DNA from: Luteimonas endophytica
GTDB lineage: Bacteria > Pseudomonadota > Gammaproteobacteria > Xanthomonadales > Xanthomonadaceae
DNA: 64,000 nt
Reading direction: 5' to 3'
NCBI RefSeq assembly: GCF_029887875.1
Contig: NZ_JARXRM010000046.1
Span: 225,438 to 289,437, forward strand
Shown: piece after piece, positions 33,745 to 42,199 of the stretch
Numbering within the stretch: the stretch's first letter is position 1
How the letters are laid out: each line of letters starts with the position of its first letter
The notes under the pieces: model-generated
Seen by the model: the letters and a program-made list of their open reading frames with translations, nothing else
What the model was told of the DNA's origin: nothing
The model's database searches: none
Position numbers and translations under genes: made by a program

Positions 33745-34383
33745 TCAGCGCGGCACCGGCGGCAGATCCGGCGCGTCCAGCCCGATGAACGGATCGCGCC
33801 AGGCGTCCAGCGCCTCGAGCTGGCCGTACCAGCGCGCGAGGGCCGGATAACCCCGCAGTGGCAGTCCGGCGATCTCGTGGTGCGGCAGGAACGAGGCCAT
33901 GCGGAAATCGGCGTAGGAGATGCCGTCGTCGAGCAGCCATTCGCGCGCGGCCAGCTGCGCCTCGAGCAGGGCGGCCGAGTCGGCGAACAGCGCCCGCCCC
34001 TCCGTCGCCTTGCCCGGATCGACCGGCCCCAGCGCGTAGCGCTGCTTGGTGACGTACTCGAACTGCACGGTGTCGCAGGCGCGGACGAAGTTCTCCTTGC
34101 CCCAGCTCAGCCACTGGATCATCCGCGGCGTCTCGGCGCCGGTGCGCCAGAACCGCGAACCGGCTTCGCCCGAAAGCCGGCAGGCGATCGCGTCGGCTTC
34201 CCACAGGCTGCCTTCCGGCACCACCAGGATCGGCAGGCGCAGGCACGGGTTCAGCGGGCGGTAGCGCTCGGCCTGGCCGGGCGCCAGCGGCGCGGCGAAC
34301 TCGTAGTCGATCGGCGCCTGCAGGTAGCGCGCCACCGCCACGGCCAGGCGCGGGTTCGGGTTGCGGCTGAAGAGCAGCTTCAT
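33745..34383 (-). CDS. Glutathione S-transferase family protein
   Basis: A 212-residue GST. The N-terminal thioredoxin-like domain starts MKLLFSRNPNPRLAVAVARY and has the cis-Pro segment LRLPILVVPEG followed by WEADAIACRL, the glutathione gamma-Glu site. The C-terminal helical domain includes ISYADFRMASFLPH, the conserved N-capping box. It lacks an obvious catalytic Cys or Tyr at the N-terminus; SRN may carry a catalytic Ser. Coupled by ATGA overlap (34380-34383) to the small DUF4287 gene upstream. Confidence 0.9.
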   Translation of the reverse strand: MKLLFSRNPNPRLAVAVARYLQAPIDYEFAAPLAPGQAERYRPLNPCLRLPILVVPEGSLWEADAIACRLSGEAGSRFWRTGAETPRMIQWLSWGKENFVRACDTVQFEYVTKQRYALGPVDPGKATEGRALFADSAALLEAQLAAREWLLDDGISYADFRMASFLPHHEIAGLPLRGYPALARWYGQLEALDAWRDPFIGLDAPDLPPVPR

Positions 34384-34601
34384 CCGGCGCTCCCCGTGCG
34401 GGCGCGGTGATGGGCCACCAGCGCGTTGGCGTGGCCATGGCCGAGCCCGTGCGTGGCCTTGAGGAAGGCGACCTGCTCGCCGTGGCGGAGCCCGGCGACG
34501 CCGTCGAGCAGCGCTAACCAGTGCGCGACCGGCTTGCCGTAGGTCTTCTCGATCGAAGGAAAGTACGACGCGGGGCCCTTGACCGGCGCGGTCTTGTCCA
34601 T
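34380..34601 (-). CDS. DUF4287 domain protein
   Basis: A 73-residue soluble protein that fits DUF4287: PASYFPSIEKTYGKPVAHWL, then LKATHGLGHGHANALVAHHR. In other bacteria this module often occurs alone or fused to a DUF5655 domain; function unknown. The Met start is preceded by AAGGAGCG. Its stop overlaps the GST start, so it is the first gene of a two-gene operon. Confidence 0.85.
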   Translation of the reverse strand: MDKTAPVKGPASYFPSIEKTYGKPVAHWLALLDGVAGLRHGEQVAFLKATHGLGHGHANALVAHHRARTGSAG

Positions 34602-34700
34602 GTTCGCTCCTTGACGAATGCGGCTGACCCCTGACCGACGAACGGGCGGGCGGCGATTCGACCGCGTGGGACTGGGACGGTTGGACAGCCCCGGCCGGGG

Positions 34701-35501
34701 CTACTGGCCCCCGGGGAAAGAAACCCCCTTCGGGCCGGGCCTTTCCCCGACCAACTGCAGGAACGCCTCGTGCTGGTAGCGGCTCATGCGCAGCTGCTGG
34801 CCGGTGTCCATCGTCACGACGTGGTAGCCGTTGAACCAGGGGTGGATGGTCTTCACGCGGCGGACATTGACCAGCGCGGAACGATGCACCCGGACGAAAT
34901 GGCGAGGATCCAGCCGCGCGGCGAGCGCGGTCATCGTCTCACGCATCTCGTGCACCCGGTTGGTCAGGTGGATCAGCACGGTATTGCGGTTGGCCCTGAT
35001 CCAGACGATATCGTCGACGGCGACGAACATCACGTGCTCGTCCGACCGCACCGGAAGCCGTTCCAGGTAGTCGCGGCAACGCAACGCGTCCAGCAGCCGC
35101 TGCATCTGCGCGGCGGGCTGCATCGCCCAGGCGGCAGCCGACAGCCGGGCTTTCGCGCGCAGGAGGGTGGCGGCGAACCGTTCGCGGCTGAACGGCTTGA
35201 CCAGGTAGTCGACCGCGTTCGCCTCGAACGCCTGCACCGCGTACTGCTCGAAGGCGGTGACGAACACCGTCGCCGGCATTCGCGCCGCACCGATCGTCGC
35301 GACGACGTCCAGGCCGGTGATCGCCGGCATCTGGATGTCCAGGAACACGAGGTCCGGCGACAGAGCGCGGATCGCCTCGACCGCCGAGACGCCGTCGCCC
35401 CGCTCTCCCACCAGTTCGATGCCGGGGTCCTCGCGCAGCAGGCGCACGATCGCGTGGCGCGCGATCGGCTCGTCGTCGACCACGAGCGCGGCGATGCTCA
35501 T
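34701..35501 (-). CDS. LytTR-type response regulator
   Basis: A 266-residue response regulator: receiver domain (about 1-120) with acidic pair DDE at residues 9-11 and phospho-acceptor Asp55 in FLDIQMP, then a LytTR DNA-binding domain (about 150-250) with HFVRVHRSALVNVRRV. It is the partner of the histidine kinase immediately upstream, whose stop overlaps this start as ATGA (35498-35501). LytS/LytR-type pairs control cell-envelope or transport genes; no target is evident here. Confidence 0.93.
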   Translation of the reverse strand: MSIAALVVDDEPIARHAIVRLLREDPGIELVGERGDGVSAVEAIRALSPDLVFLDIQMPAITGLDVVATIGAARMPATVFVTAFEQYAVQAFEANAVDYLVKPFSRERFAATLLRAKARLSAAAWAMQPAAQMQRLLDALRCRDYLERLPVRSDEHVMFVAVDDIVWIRANRNTVLIHLTNRVHEMRETMTALAARLDPRHFVRVHRSALVNVRRVKTIHPWFNGYHVVTMDTGQQLRMSRYQHEAFLQLVGERPGPKGVSFPGGQ

Positions 35502-36610
35502 GCCAGCGCCACCTCGGGAGCGTCCTCCCCGGCCTCGAGCTCGCGGAACGGCATGCGGACGCGGCAGGAGACGCCCTCCGGCCAGAGCATGTCGAGCCGG
35601 ACCTGCGCGGCGTCGCCGTGCAGCTCTCGCAGGCGCAGCCGGGTATTGGACAGGCCGATGCCGTGTCCCAGGGCCTGGCCGGGCTCGCCATCGAGCCTGC
35701 TGTTGCGGTTGCGCACTTCCAGGCACAGCATGTCGCCCTCGCGCCGGCTTTCGATCTCGATGCAGTCGGTACCCACGCGCTGGCCGATGCCGTGGCGGAT
35801 CGCGTTCTCGACGATCGGCTGCAGGAACAGGCTCGGCACGGCGCAGTCGAGCGTGTCGGGCGCCACGTAGACCCGCGTCGCCAGCCGGTCCTTGAAGCGG
35901 GTGCGCTGGATGCCGAGATAGAGGTCGAGCAGGGCCAGTTCCTGGCGCAGGCTGATCTCCTGGCCGTCGTATTCCTCGAGAAACGCGCGGAGCAGCTCGC
36001 TCAGGCGCAGCAACATGTCCTCGGCCGAGACCTTGTCCTCGTCGAGCAGGGTCACGATCGCGTGCAGCGTATTGAACAGGAAATGCGGCTGCAGCTGCGA
36101 CTTCAGCGCCTGCAGGCGCGATTGCGCCAGTTCCGTCGCCAGCCGGCTCGCTTCCACTTCACGGCGGGTCTTCTCGGCGCGGAAGTGCAGCGCCTGCTGG
36201 ATCGCGAACAGCGCCCAGTAGGTGAGCATCCCGATGGCCGCGTGCTTGCTGATGAATTGCGCCAGCTGCTCCGGGAACGGGCTGGGTTCGAACCAGGCCG
36301 AGACGGCCGCGCCGATCACCAGCGCCAGCAGGGTAACGCCGATGCTCGCCGCGAACTGCGCTGCCAGGGCCTGCGAACGCCGGGAACCGTCGCCGGGGTA
36401 GCGGGCCGAGAGGCGGAACACCAGCGGTGCCAGCACCGCCCAACTGAGCCATTGAATCATCGACCACCGAAGGTAGACCCACGGCGGCCACAGACTTGCA
36501 TTGACCGCATCGTGCACCGCGCCCTGCACGGCGAACACCACCACGACCACCAGCCACAGGCAGAGATAGCGCAACAGCCCGATTTCGGTGTCGCCGAGGC
36601 GGATCGTCAT
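35498..36610 (-). CDS. LytS/YehU-type sensor histidine kinase
   Basis: A 370-residue membrane kinase with about four N-terminal helices (within residues 12-140) and no large periplasmic loop. The His_kinase domain has phospho-acceptor His176 in LQPHFLFNTLHAIV, then LQPIVENAIRHG (N box) and GHGIGLSNTRLRL (G box). First gene of an operon with the LytTR regulator. The starting ATG at 36610 fits directly ahead of the first helix. A second pair of the same kind is at 58962-60978. Confidence 0.92.
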   Translation of the reverse strand: MTIRLGDTEIGLLRYLCLWLVVVVVFAVQGAVHDAVNASLWPPWVYLRWSMIQWLSWAVLAPLVFRLSARYPGDGSRRSQALAAQFAASIGVTLLALVIGAAVSAWFEPSPFPEQLAQFISKHAAIGMLTYWALFAIQQALHFRAEKTRREVEASRLATELAQSRLQALKSQLQPHFLFNTLHAIVTLLDEDKVSAEDMLLRLSELLRAFLEEYDGQEISLRQELALLDLYLGIQRTRFKDRLATRVYVAPDTLDCAVPSLFLQPIVENAIRHGIGQRVGTDCIEIESRREGDMLCLEVRNRNSRLDGEPGQALGHGIGLSNTRLRLRELHGDAAQVRLDMLWPEGVSCRVRMPFRELEAGEDAPEVALA

Positions 36611-36811
36611 CGCTCTGGCTCGAGGTGGGGCAGGGGCATCGTAGGCGCGGTGTCCGGCGCTGGGAAGCCGGGTCGTCGCGCCGCTACGATTCGCCGCCGC
36701 GCCACGACGATCGGTCCCGGATCGCTTTCCGCGCGGTACGCGGTTCCGGCCAGATGGGCCCGTCCGGGGCGCTAGCGCGCTTCCGGCCCCCTGACCAAGC
36801 CGGAGAAGCCC

Positions 36812-37159
36812 ATGCGCATGCTCACCGCCCTGTCCGCCTTCATCGCCCTGGCCGTTGCCGCGCCGTTGGTTGCCGGCGAGCCCAGGCCACTGCGCCGCTT
36901 CGAGCTGGTCAATGCCGCTCACGACAGCGTGGTCTCGCTCGCGGTGGCGACGGCCGGCGGCGGCGAGTTCGTCGACGTCGCCCTCGGCCCGCCGCTGCGC
37001 GGAGGAGGGCGTGCCATCACGGTGGAGCTGCCTGATGGCGGTTGCCGGCGCGACTTCCGGATCGTGTTCCGCGGCGGCCGCTCGGTGCTCTATCGCGATG
37101 TCGATGTCTGCCGGCACTGGCGACTGCGGCTGACGCCGAGGGACGGAAAGTCCCGCTGA
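36812..37159 (+). CDS. Small secreted hypothetical protein
   Basis: A 115-residue protein with a signal peptide (about 1-21, MLTALSAFIALAVAAPLVAG). The mature part has VNAAHDSVVSLAVAT near its start and two cysteines (GGCRRDF and DVCRHW) that could form a disulfide. Similar short exported proteins occur in Xanthomonadaceae, but I cannot name the family. GGAGAAG lies just upstream of the ATG. The preceding 200 bases hold no gene. Confidence 0.75.
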   Translation: MRMLTALSAFIALAVAAPLVAGEPRPLRRFELVNAAHDSVVSLAVATAGGGEFVDVALGPPLRGGGRAITVELPDGGCRRDFRIVFRGGRSVLYRDVDVCRHWRLRLTPRDGKSR

Positions 37160-37313
37160 GCGCGCGCGAGAGGGGCGCCGGCAAGGGCGGCGCTGGCGCC
37201 ATCTTGGGGTGCCGCCCGCCGCCGCGGGTGTCGCGCTTCCCGCAGTCGTGACCAATGGGTCTGCCGCCATCGCGATGGCTGGAGATACTGGAACCTTCAA
37301 CCCCGGAGGCCTC

Positions 37314-38273
37314 ATGCGAAGAGTCCTGCTCGCGTTCACGTTCGCCCTGTCCTGCTTCGCCGCTCCGCGCGCGCCGGCGGTCGAGCCAGAGATCCTCACC
37401 GAGGACGTGACCCGGTTCTATGCGCTCTACGACGCGGAGAACGGCCGGCCGGGCGAGGCGCAGCTGGACGCCTACCTGGCCGAAGGCAGCGAGAGCCTGC
37501 GGGAGTTCGCGCGGCTCAGGCGCGTCACCGGGGCGCGGATGGCCCAGCGCATCGCCGAGGATCCGGCGATGTACGACGACGCCAGGCGCTGCCTGGCCTT
37601 GCTGCCGGCGGTGACCCGGCGCGTCTCGGACGCACTGGAGAGGCTGGCGCAGCTGTATCCCGAAGCGGAGTTTCCACCGGTGGCGATCGTGGTCGGCCGC
37701 GGCCGACCGGTGGGCATCACCGCGCCGACCGGCGTGACCATCGGCCTGGAGGCGCTGTGCGCCGCCGACTTCATGCATCCCGATCCCGAGGATCGATTCG
37801 TGCACGTGATCGCGCACGAGTACGCCCACATCCAGCAGGTCGCCGCCAAGGACCCTCCCGCGCCCGGCGACCCTCGCGCCACGGTACTGCGGCTGTCGCT
37901 GGTGGAGGGCGCGGCCGAGTTCGTCTCCGAACTGATCTCGGGCGGCGTGGGCAACGGCCGTCATGCCGAATGGACCCGCGGCCGCGAGCAGGAGATCGAG
38001 ACCGCCTTCCTCGCCGACAAGGACAGCACCGAACTCGACGGATGGGTGTTCGACTACACCCCCGGCTCGGACGCGCCCTACGACCTCGGCTACTGGGTGG
38101 GCTATCGCGTCGCCAAGGCGTACTACCTGCACGCCGCGGACAAGCGCGCGGCGCTGGCGCGCATCTTCGCCATGGACGATCCCGAGGCGTTCCTGCAGCA
38201 GAGCGGCTGGACCCCGGGCATGACCCTGCCGCCGCTGCCGGTGGCGTCGCTGCCGGCATCCGGCGACCGCTAG
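37314..38273 (+). CDS. Secreted zinc metalloprotease-like protein (DUF2268-like)
   Basis: A 319-residue exported protein with a signal peptide (about 1-22). The zinc motif HEYAHIQQ (HExxH) is followed 40 residues later by EGAAEFVSE, whose Glu is the likely third ligand. The layout matches predicted Zn-dependent proteases of the DUF2268 type. The start at 37314 follows CCGGAGG. Substrate unknown; the genes beside it do not form an operon with it. Confidence 0.82.
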   Translation: MRRVLLAFTFALSCFAAPRAPAVEPEILTEDVTRFYALYDAENGRPGEAQLDAYLAEGSESLREFARLRRVTGARMAQRIAEDPAMYDDARRCLALLPAVTRRVSDALERLAQLYPEAEFPPVAIVVGRGRPVGITAPTGVTIGLEALCAADFMHPDPEDRFVHVIAHEYAHIQQVAAKDPPAPGDPRATVLRLSLVEGAAEFVSELISGGVGNGRHAEWTRGREQEIETAFLADKDSTELDGWVFDYTPGSDAPYDLGYWVGYRVAKAYYLHAADKRAALARIFAMDDPEAFLQQSGWTPGMTLPPLPVASLPASGDR

Positions 38274-38417
38274 CCCGGGGGTGCGGACGCCACGGGGACG
38301 GCGCCCGCCGTCATCCGCTCCGGCCGGCAGCCAGGCGCCAGGCTGCAGGTCGAGGCCTGCCGCGCGAGCCCGCGCCCAACCGCGCCGAGGAAGCAGGAGC
38401 GGATCGCCCGGGTGCGG

Positions 38418-39428
38418 TCAGGGCTGTCCCGGGGGCTGCGGCGGTTCCGGCGCGCCCGCCGCCTCGCGCGCCATCGCCAATGCGGTCTCCAGCGCCTTGC
38501 CCGCCGGCACGGCGACATCCGGCTGCACGCCCACGGTCTGCCAGTTGCCGCCGGTCAGCGGGTTGACCGAGCGCTCGGTCTCGAGCCAGAGCACCAGGGC
38601 ACGGCCCACGCCGCGGTATTCGAACGGGTTGGCGCCGCCGCCGGAGGGCTCGCCGACGACGGTGACCCGGCCCAGCGCCTGCAGGTCGTAGGTGAACGCT
38701 TCGGCGGCGGAGAAGGTGCGCGGCGAGGTGAGCAGGTAGACCGGCTTGTCGGATCCATAGCGCGGCCCGGGCACGTAGGGGTGGGTGTGCTGCGGCGTGG
38801 TCGCGCCGGTCTTGCGCGCGTATACGCCGCTCAGCGGGTGCTGGCCGCGGTCGAACAGGTACGAAGTGAGCAGGTTCGCCATCTCGCCGTGACCGCCGCC
38901 GTTGCCGCGCAGGTCGATCACCAGGGCTTCGGTGTTCGCGAGGAACTGCATGGCGGCGACGGCGGTGTCGCCGCCCATGTCGACCGGGGCGAACACGCTC
39001 AGTTCGAGCAGGCCGATGTTGTTGTCCAATCGCTCGACCTTGCGGAAGCCGAAGTTCAGCTGCGGCCCGTAGTAGCGCTCGCGCTCGCGGCGGTCGAAGT
39101 CGGAATCGGCACCGGTGTCGATGGCGTTGGCGGCAGCGGGAGTGCGGTCGACTTCCACGTACAGGTGGCCGGGCCCGGAGATGTCGCGGATGGTCGCGGT
39201 GAGCGCGGTCGCCAGGGCCTCGTCGGACTCCGCCGCGAACCCGCCGCCGGCCAGTTCGTGGCGCAGCGCATCGGCGATGCTGCGGCCGAGCGACGGATCG
39301 ACGTACTCGTGCTCGATCAGGTCCGCGACCCGCTGCACGATGGCGGCGTTGTCCTCGCGTGCCTCGACGGCGCCGGCGATCGACGCGGCCAGCAGGGCGG
39401 CAGCGAGCAGGAGGGGCTGCAGTGTCAT
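38418..39428 (-). CDS. S41-family serine peptidase, secreted
   Basis: A 336-residue S41 (tail-specific/TSP-like) peptidase without a clear PDZ domain. A signal peptide (1-23) is followed by an N-terminal helical part and the catalytic core: IDLRGNGGGHGEMANLL and Ser240 in TSPRTFSAAEAFTYDL. This resembles the interphotoreceptor-retinoid-binding-type S41 members found in many bacteria. The start follows the stop of the MarR gene directly (TAG then ATG at 39431/39428), so both are in one operon and the regulator probably controls it. Confidence 0.9.
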   Translation of the reverse strand: MTLQPLLLAAALLAASIAGAVEAREDNAAIVQRVADLIEHEYVDPSLGRSIADALRHELAGGGFAAESDEALATALTATIRDISGPGHLYVEVDRTPAAANAIDTGADSDFDRRERERYYGPQLNFGFRKVERLDNNIGLLELSVFAPVDMGGDTAVAAMQFLANTEALVIDLRGNGGGHGEMANLLTSYLFDRGQHPLSGVYARKTGATTPQHTHPYVPGPRYGSDKPVYLLTSPRTFSAAEAFTYDLQALGRVTVVGEPSGGGANPFEYRGVGRALVLWLETERSVNPLTGGNWQTVGVQPDVAVPAGKALETALAMAREAAGAPEPPQPPGQP

Positions 39429-39899
39429 CTACTTCTTTCCTCGCTTGGGAATGGCATGGCGGATGCGGTCGTCGAACGGGCGGCGCTCCAGCGCGGCGAT
39501 GGCGGCGGCGGCGACGTCGGCCAGCGCCGCGCCGATCTCCCGGTCGAGGCCGGCGGCGGCGCGCGCGGTGGCTTCCCAGTGTCCGGCCAGCAGGGGGAGC
39601 GCCTCGATCAGCGCCGGCGACATCAGCACCCGTTTCGAGCGGGCGTCGCTGTCCGGTTCGGTGCGCACCCAGCCGGCGCGCTCCATCTGCGCGACGGTCT
39701 GGCTGAGTGCGGAATGGCTGAGCCCGGCCGCGTCGGCCAGGGAGCGGATGCTCAGCGGGCCGTGCGCCTGCAGCGCGCGGACCACCGGGGTGTAGCGCGG
39801 GCGGTAATCGACCAGCCCGGCGGCCAGATAGCTGCGCTCGACGCCGCCGTCGAGCAGCTGCAGCAGGTGGCGCAGGCGGGTCCCCAGGGTCGCTTCCAC
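39429..39899 (-). CDS. MarR-family transcriptional regulator
   Basis: A 156-residue winged-helix regulator: SIRSLADAAGLSHSALSQTV is the recognition helix region and DSDARSKRVLMSP the wing. It starts with GTG at 39899, only eight bases from a 26-base perfect palindrome (39908-39933), which is a strong autorepression site. No Shine-Dalgarno sequence is visible, so the leader may be very short. First gene of an operon with the S41 peptidase. Confidence 0.9.
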   Translation of the reverse strand: MEATLGTRLRHLLQLLDGGVERSYLAAGLVDYRPRYTPVVRALQAHGPLSIRSLADAAGLSHSALSQTVAQMERAGWVRTEPDSDARSKRVLMSPALIEALPLLAGHWEATARAAAGLDREIGAALADVAAAAIAALERRPFDDRIRHAIPKRGKK

Positions 39900-39907
39900 G
39901 GCAATTC

Positions 39908-39933
39908 AACAGTGCTTATGTATAAGCACTGTT
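39908..39933. promoter_or_regulatory. MarR operator: 26-base perfect palindrome
   Basis: Arm AACAGTGCTTAT (39908-39919), centre GT, and its exact reverse complement (39922-39933). It sits directly upstream of the marR start and contains a TATACA-like element on the minus strand, so bound repressor would cover the promoter. Confidence 0.82.
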
Positions 39934-40070
39934 ACATATCGCCGGCGCCGGGTCAAGAAGAGAAGATGGGCACGCCCCCGCGGGCGCCCGCCGCGCGCGC
40001 ACGTCCCCGGCCCTCGCGAGGCGGGTCATGCGGTGCGCCGGCCAACCGCCAAGCGCAACGTTTCCCTCGG

Positions 40071-40469
40071 TCAGCTCGCGTCGCGGCGGGGCGCGGGCTG
40101 CAGCGCATGCGGCGCGGAATGGTGCTCGTGGGCGATCCGCCAGTGGCCGTCCACCCGGGTCAGCCCCAGGGTGAGCCGGCAGACCGGGTGTGCCGAGCCG
40201 CCGATGCGCAGCAGTCCGGTACAGAACGCGACCTCGCTGCCAGCGGTGATTCGCAGGTCCTCGATGGTGAACACGTCCTTGCCGGGCTTCCCGTACTGGA
40301 AAAACAGCTCCCAGGTCTTGCGGTACTCGGCCTTGCCCTCCGCCTGCAGCGGTTCGGGCACGTCGAACATGAGCACGTCTTCGGCATGGTCCGCCAGGAT
40401 TCCATCCATGTCGCCGGCCCGGATGGCCGCCTGCCAGCGTTCCACGAGTTGCCGGATCTCCTCTTTCAT
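40071..40469 (-). CDS. SnoaL-like (NTF2 superfamily) protein
   Basis: A 132-residue soluble protein of the SnoaL/DUF4440-type NTF2-like fold: KEEIRQLVERWQAAIRAGDM, then DHAEDVLMFDVPEP and LTLGLTRVDGHWRIAHEHHS. The start at 40469 has a strong AGGAGGAG upstream. Such proteins often act on small hydrophobic compounds or as accessory units; no partner is beside it. The gap to msrA on its upstream side (40470-40754) shows no gene. Confidence 0.87.
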   Translation of the reverse strand: MKEEIRQLVERWQAAIRAGDMDGILADHAEDVLMFDVPEPLQAEGKAEYRKTWELFFQYGKPGKDVFTIEDLRITAGSEVAFCTGLLRIGGSAHPVCRLTLGLTRVDGHWRIAHEHHSAPHALQPAPRRDAS

Positions 40470-40754
40470 CGTTGCTCCTCCTGGATGGGCGGCGCCCCGC
40501 CGGCGCCTGGTCGCCGCGCCGGCCGGGATCGGCCGGCGCACCTGCCTCGACGACGAACGGGCACGAGGCATTTCGACCGCGTCGGCGAAGATGCGGGCCC
40601 GGACATCCGCTGGCGACCGGGCATCCGTTTCGGCCGCTGCCACAGGGACGGCAGCCCGGATTTCGACTACGACGAGGAGGTGCCGGCGGTCGGCGCCGTG
40701 ATCGAGGATGTCGGGCCGCCGGATACGAGCGGGATCAAGCAAAGCTCGACTTTT

Positions 40755-41267
40755 CTACTCTGCCGTGGCGTGTCGCCGCGGCAGCACCCAGCCGGGGCGG
40801 ACGAAGTGGCAGGTATAGCCGTCGGGATAGCGCTGCAGGTAGTCCTGGTGCTCGGGTTCGGCTTCCCAGAACGCGCCGGCCGGCGCGACCTCGGTGACCA
40901 CCTTGCCGGGCCACAGGCCGGAGGCGTCGACGTCGGCGATGGTGTCTTCGGCGATCGCCTTCTGGGTGTCGTCGAGGTAGAAGATCGCGGACCGGTAGCT
41001 CGGGCCGCGGTCGTTGCCCTGGCGGTCGGGGGTGGTGGGATCGTGGATCTGGAAGAAGAACTCGAGCAGGGCGCGGTAGCTGGTCGCGTCGGGGTCGTAG
41101 ACGATCTCGATCGCCTCGGCATGGGTGCCGTGGTGGCGGTAGGTGGCGTTTTCGACGTCGCCGCCGGTGTAGCCCACGCGCGTGGAGACCACGCCGGGCA
41201 GCCTGCGGATCAGCTCCTGCATGCCCCAGAAGCAGCCCCCGGCGAAGACGGCGCGTTCGGTGCTCAT
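40755..41267 (-). CDS. msrA: Peptide methionine sulfoxide reductase MsrA
   Basis: A 170-residue MsrA with the catalytic motif GGCFWGMQE (Cys12), VGYTGG and [11 protein letters not shown], all diagnostic. It reduces S-methionine sulfoxide using thioredoxin. No signal peptide is visible, so it is cytoplasmic. A C-terminal resolving Cys is probably the one in YTCHFVRPG. Coupled to msrB by a 4-base overlap (41264-41267), with msrB first. Confidence 0.97.
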   Translation of the reverse strand: MSTERAVFAGGCFWGMQELIRRLPGVVSTRVGYTGGDVENATYRHHGTHAEAIEIVYDPDATSYRALLEFFFQIHDPTTPDRQGNDRGPSYRSAIFYLDDTQKAIAEDTIADVDASGLWPGKVVTEVAPAGAFWEAEPEHQDYLQRYPDGYTCHFVRPGWVLPRRHATAE

Positions 41268-41713
41268 CGGGCGTCCTCCACCTGGTCGAGGTAGGCGCCG
41301 TAGCCTTCCGCCTCCATGCGCTCGCGCGGCACGAAGCGCAGCGATGCCGAATTGATGCAGTAGCGCAGGCCGCCGCGGTCGGCCGGGCCGTCGGGGAACA
41401 CGTGGCCCAGATGGCTGTCGCCGTGCGCGGACCGCACCTCGACGCGTCGCATCCCGTGACTGTCGTCGCCGAGTTCGGCGACGTTGGCCGGTTCGATCGG
41501 CCTGGTGAAGCTGGGCCAGCCGCACCCGGACTCGTACTTGTCCGACGAGGCGAACAGCGGCTCGCCGGAGACGATGTCCACGTAGATGCCCGGCGCCTTG
41601 TTGCCCAGGTATTCGCCGCTGCCGGGCCGCTCGGTGCCGTTCTGCTGGGTCACGCGGAACTGTTCGGGCGTCAACCGGGCGATGGCTTCCTCCGACTTGC
41701 CGTAGCTGGCCAT
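41264..41713 (-). CDS. msrB: Peptide methionine-R-sulfoxide reductase MsrB
   Basis: A 149-residue MsrB. Catalytic Cys119 is in [11 protein letters not shown] and the resolving Cys64 in [18 protein letters not shown] is the His-rich signature. The two CxxC zinc motifs found in many MsrB proteins are absent, so this is the zinc-free form. It reduces the R epimer, complementing MsrA downstream in the same operon. Confidence 0.97.
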   Translation of the reverse strand: MASYGKSEEAIARLTPEQFRVTQQNGTERPGSGEYLGNKAPGIYVDIVSGEPLFASSDKYESGCGWPSFTRPIEPANVAELGDDSHGMRRVEVRSAHGDSHLGHVFPDGPADRGGLRYCINSASLRFVPRERMEAEGYGAYLDQVEDAR

Positions 41714-41935
41714 GCTGTGCTCCGTGATCGCGCGGGGGAGGGCGCGGATGCCCCTTCATATGCGCGCCCTGGGCCGGAATTTCAATCGACCCGCGGGCGG
41801 GTCACCGGCGCGTGCGATCGAAGCTTGCGGGCAGGGCGGGGCACCCGCGCCTGCGCAGGCGGCCCACGCCGGCGCGCAGGTCTGCCGGCTCGAGCATCCG
41901 GTGGCTCGCCGGATGGGGGCGGATTCTCCGGCCCC

Positions 41936-42199
41936 ACGGACCAGGCGCTCGAGGCGCACGGGCTGGCCCGGCGGGTGGTGCTCACGGTGCCGCACTTCCT
42001 GGCGCTGCTCGCCATCCTGGCCAGGACCGACCTGGTGGCGATGGTGCCCTCGCGACCGGTGCGGGGCGCTTGCGCGTTGAGGGTGGTCGAGCCGCCGGTC
42101 GAGGTCACGGGTTTCGGGATGTCGATGCTCTGGCACGAGCGCGCCTACCGCGAAACCGCGCACCGGTGGCTGCGCGAATACATCGCCGATCTGGGCTAG
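41936..42199 (+). pseudogene. Remnant of a LysR regulator (C-terminal end)
   Basis: About 87 residues, with VVLTVPHFLALLAILARTD, LVAMVPSRPV, ALRVVEPPVEV and SMLWHERAYRETAHRWLRE, match the last part of a LysR effector domain. The helix-turn-helix and most of the effector domain are missing; upstream in this frame the sequence is not LysR-like. Its TAG stop shares CTAG (42196-42199) with the convergent MarR-GNAT gene. Likely a deletion relic. Confidence 0.72.
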
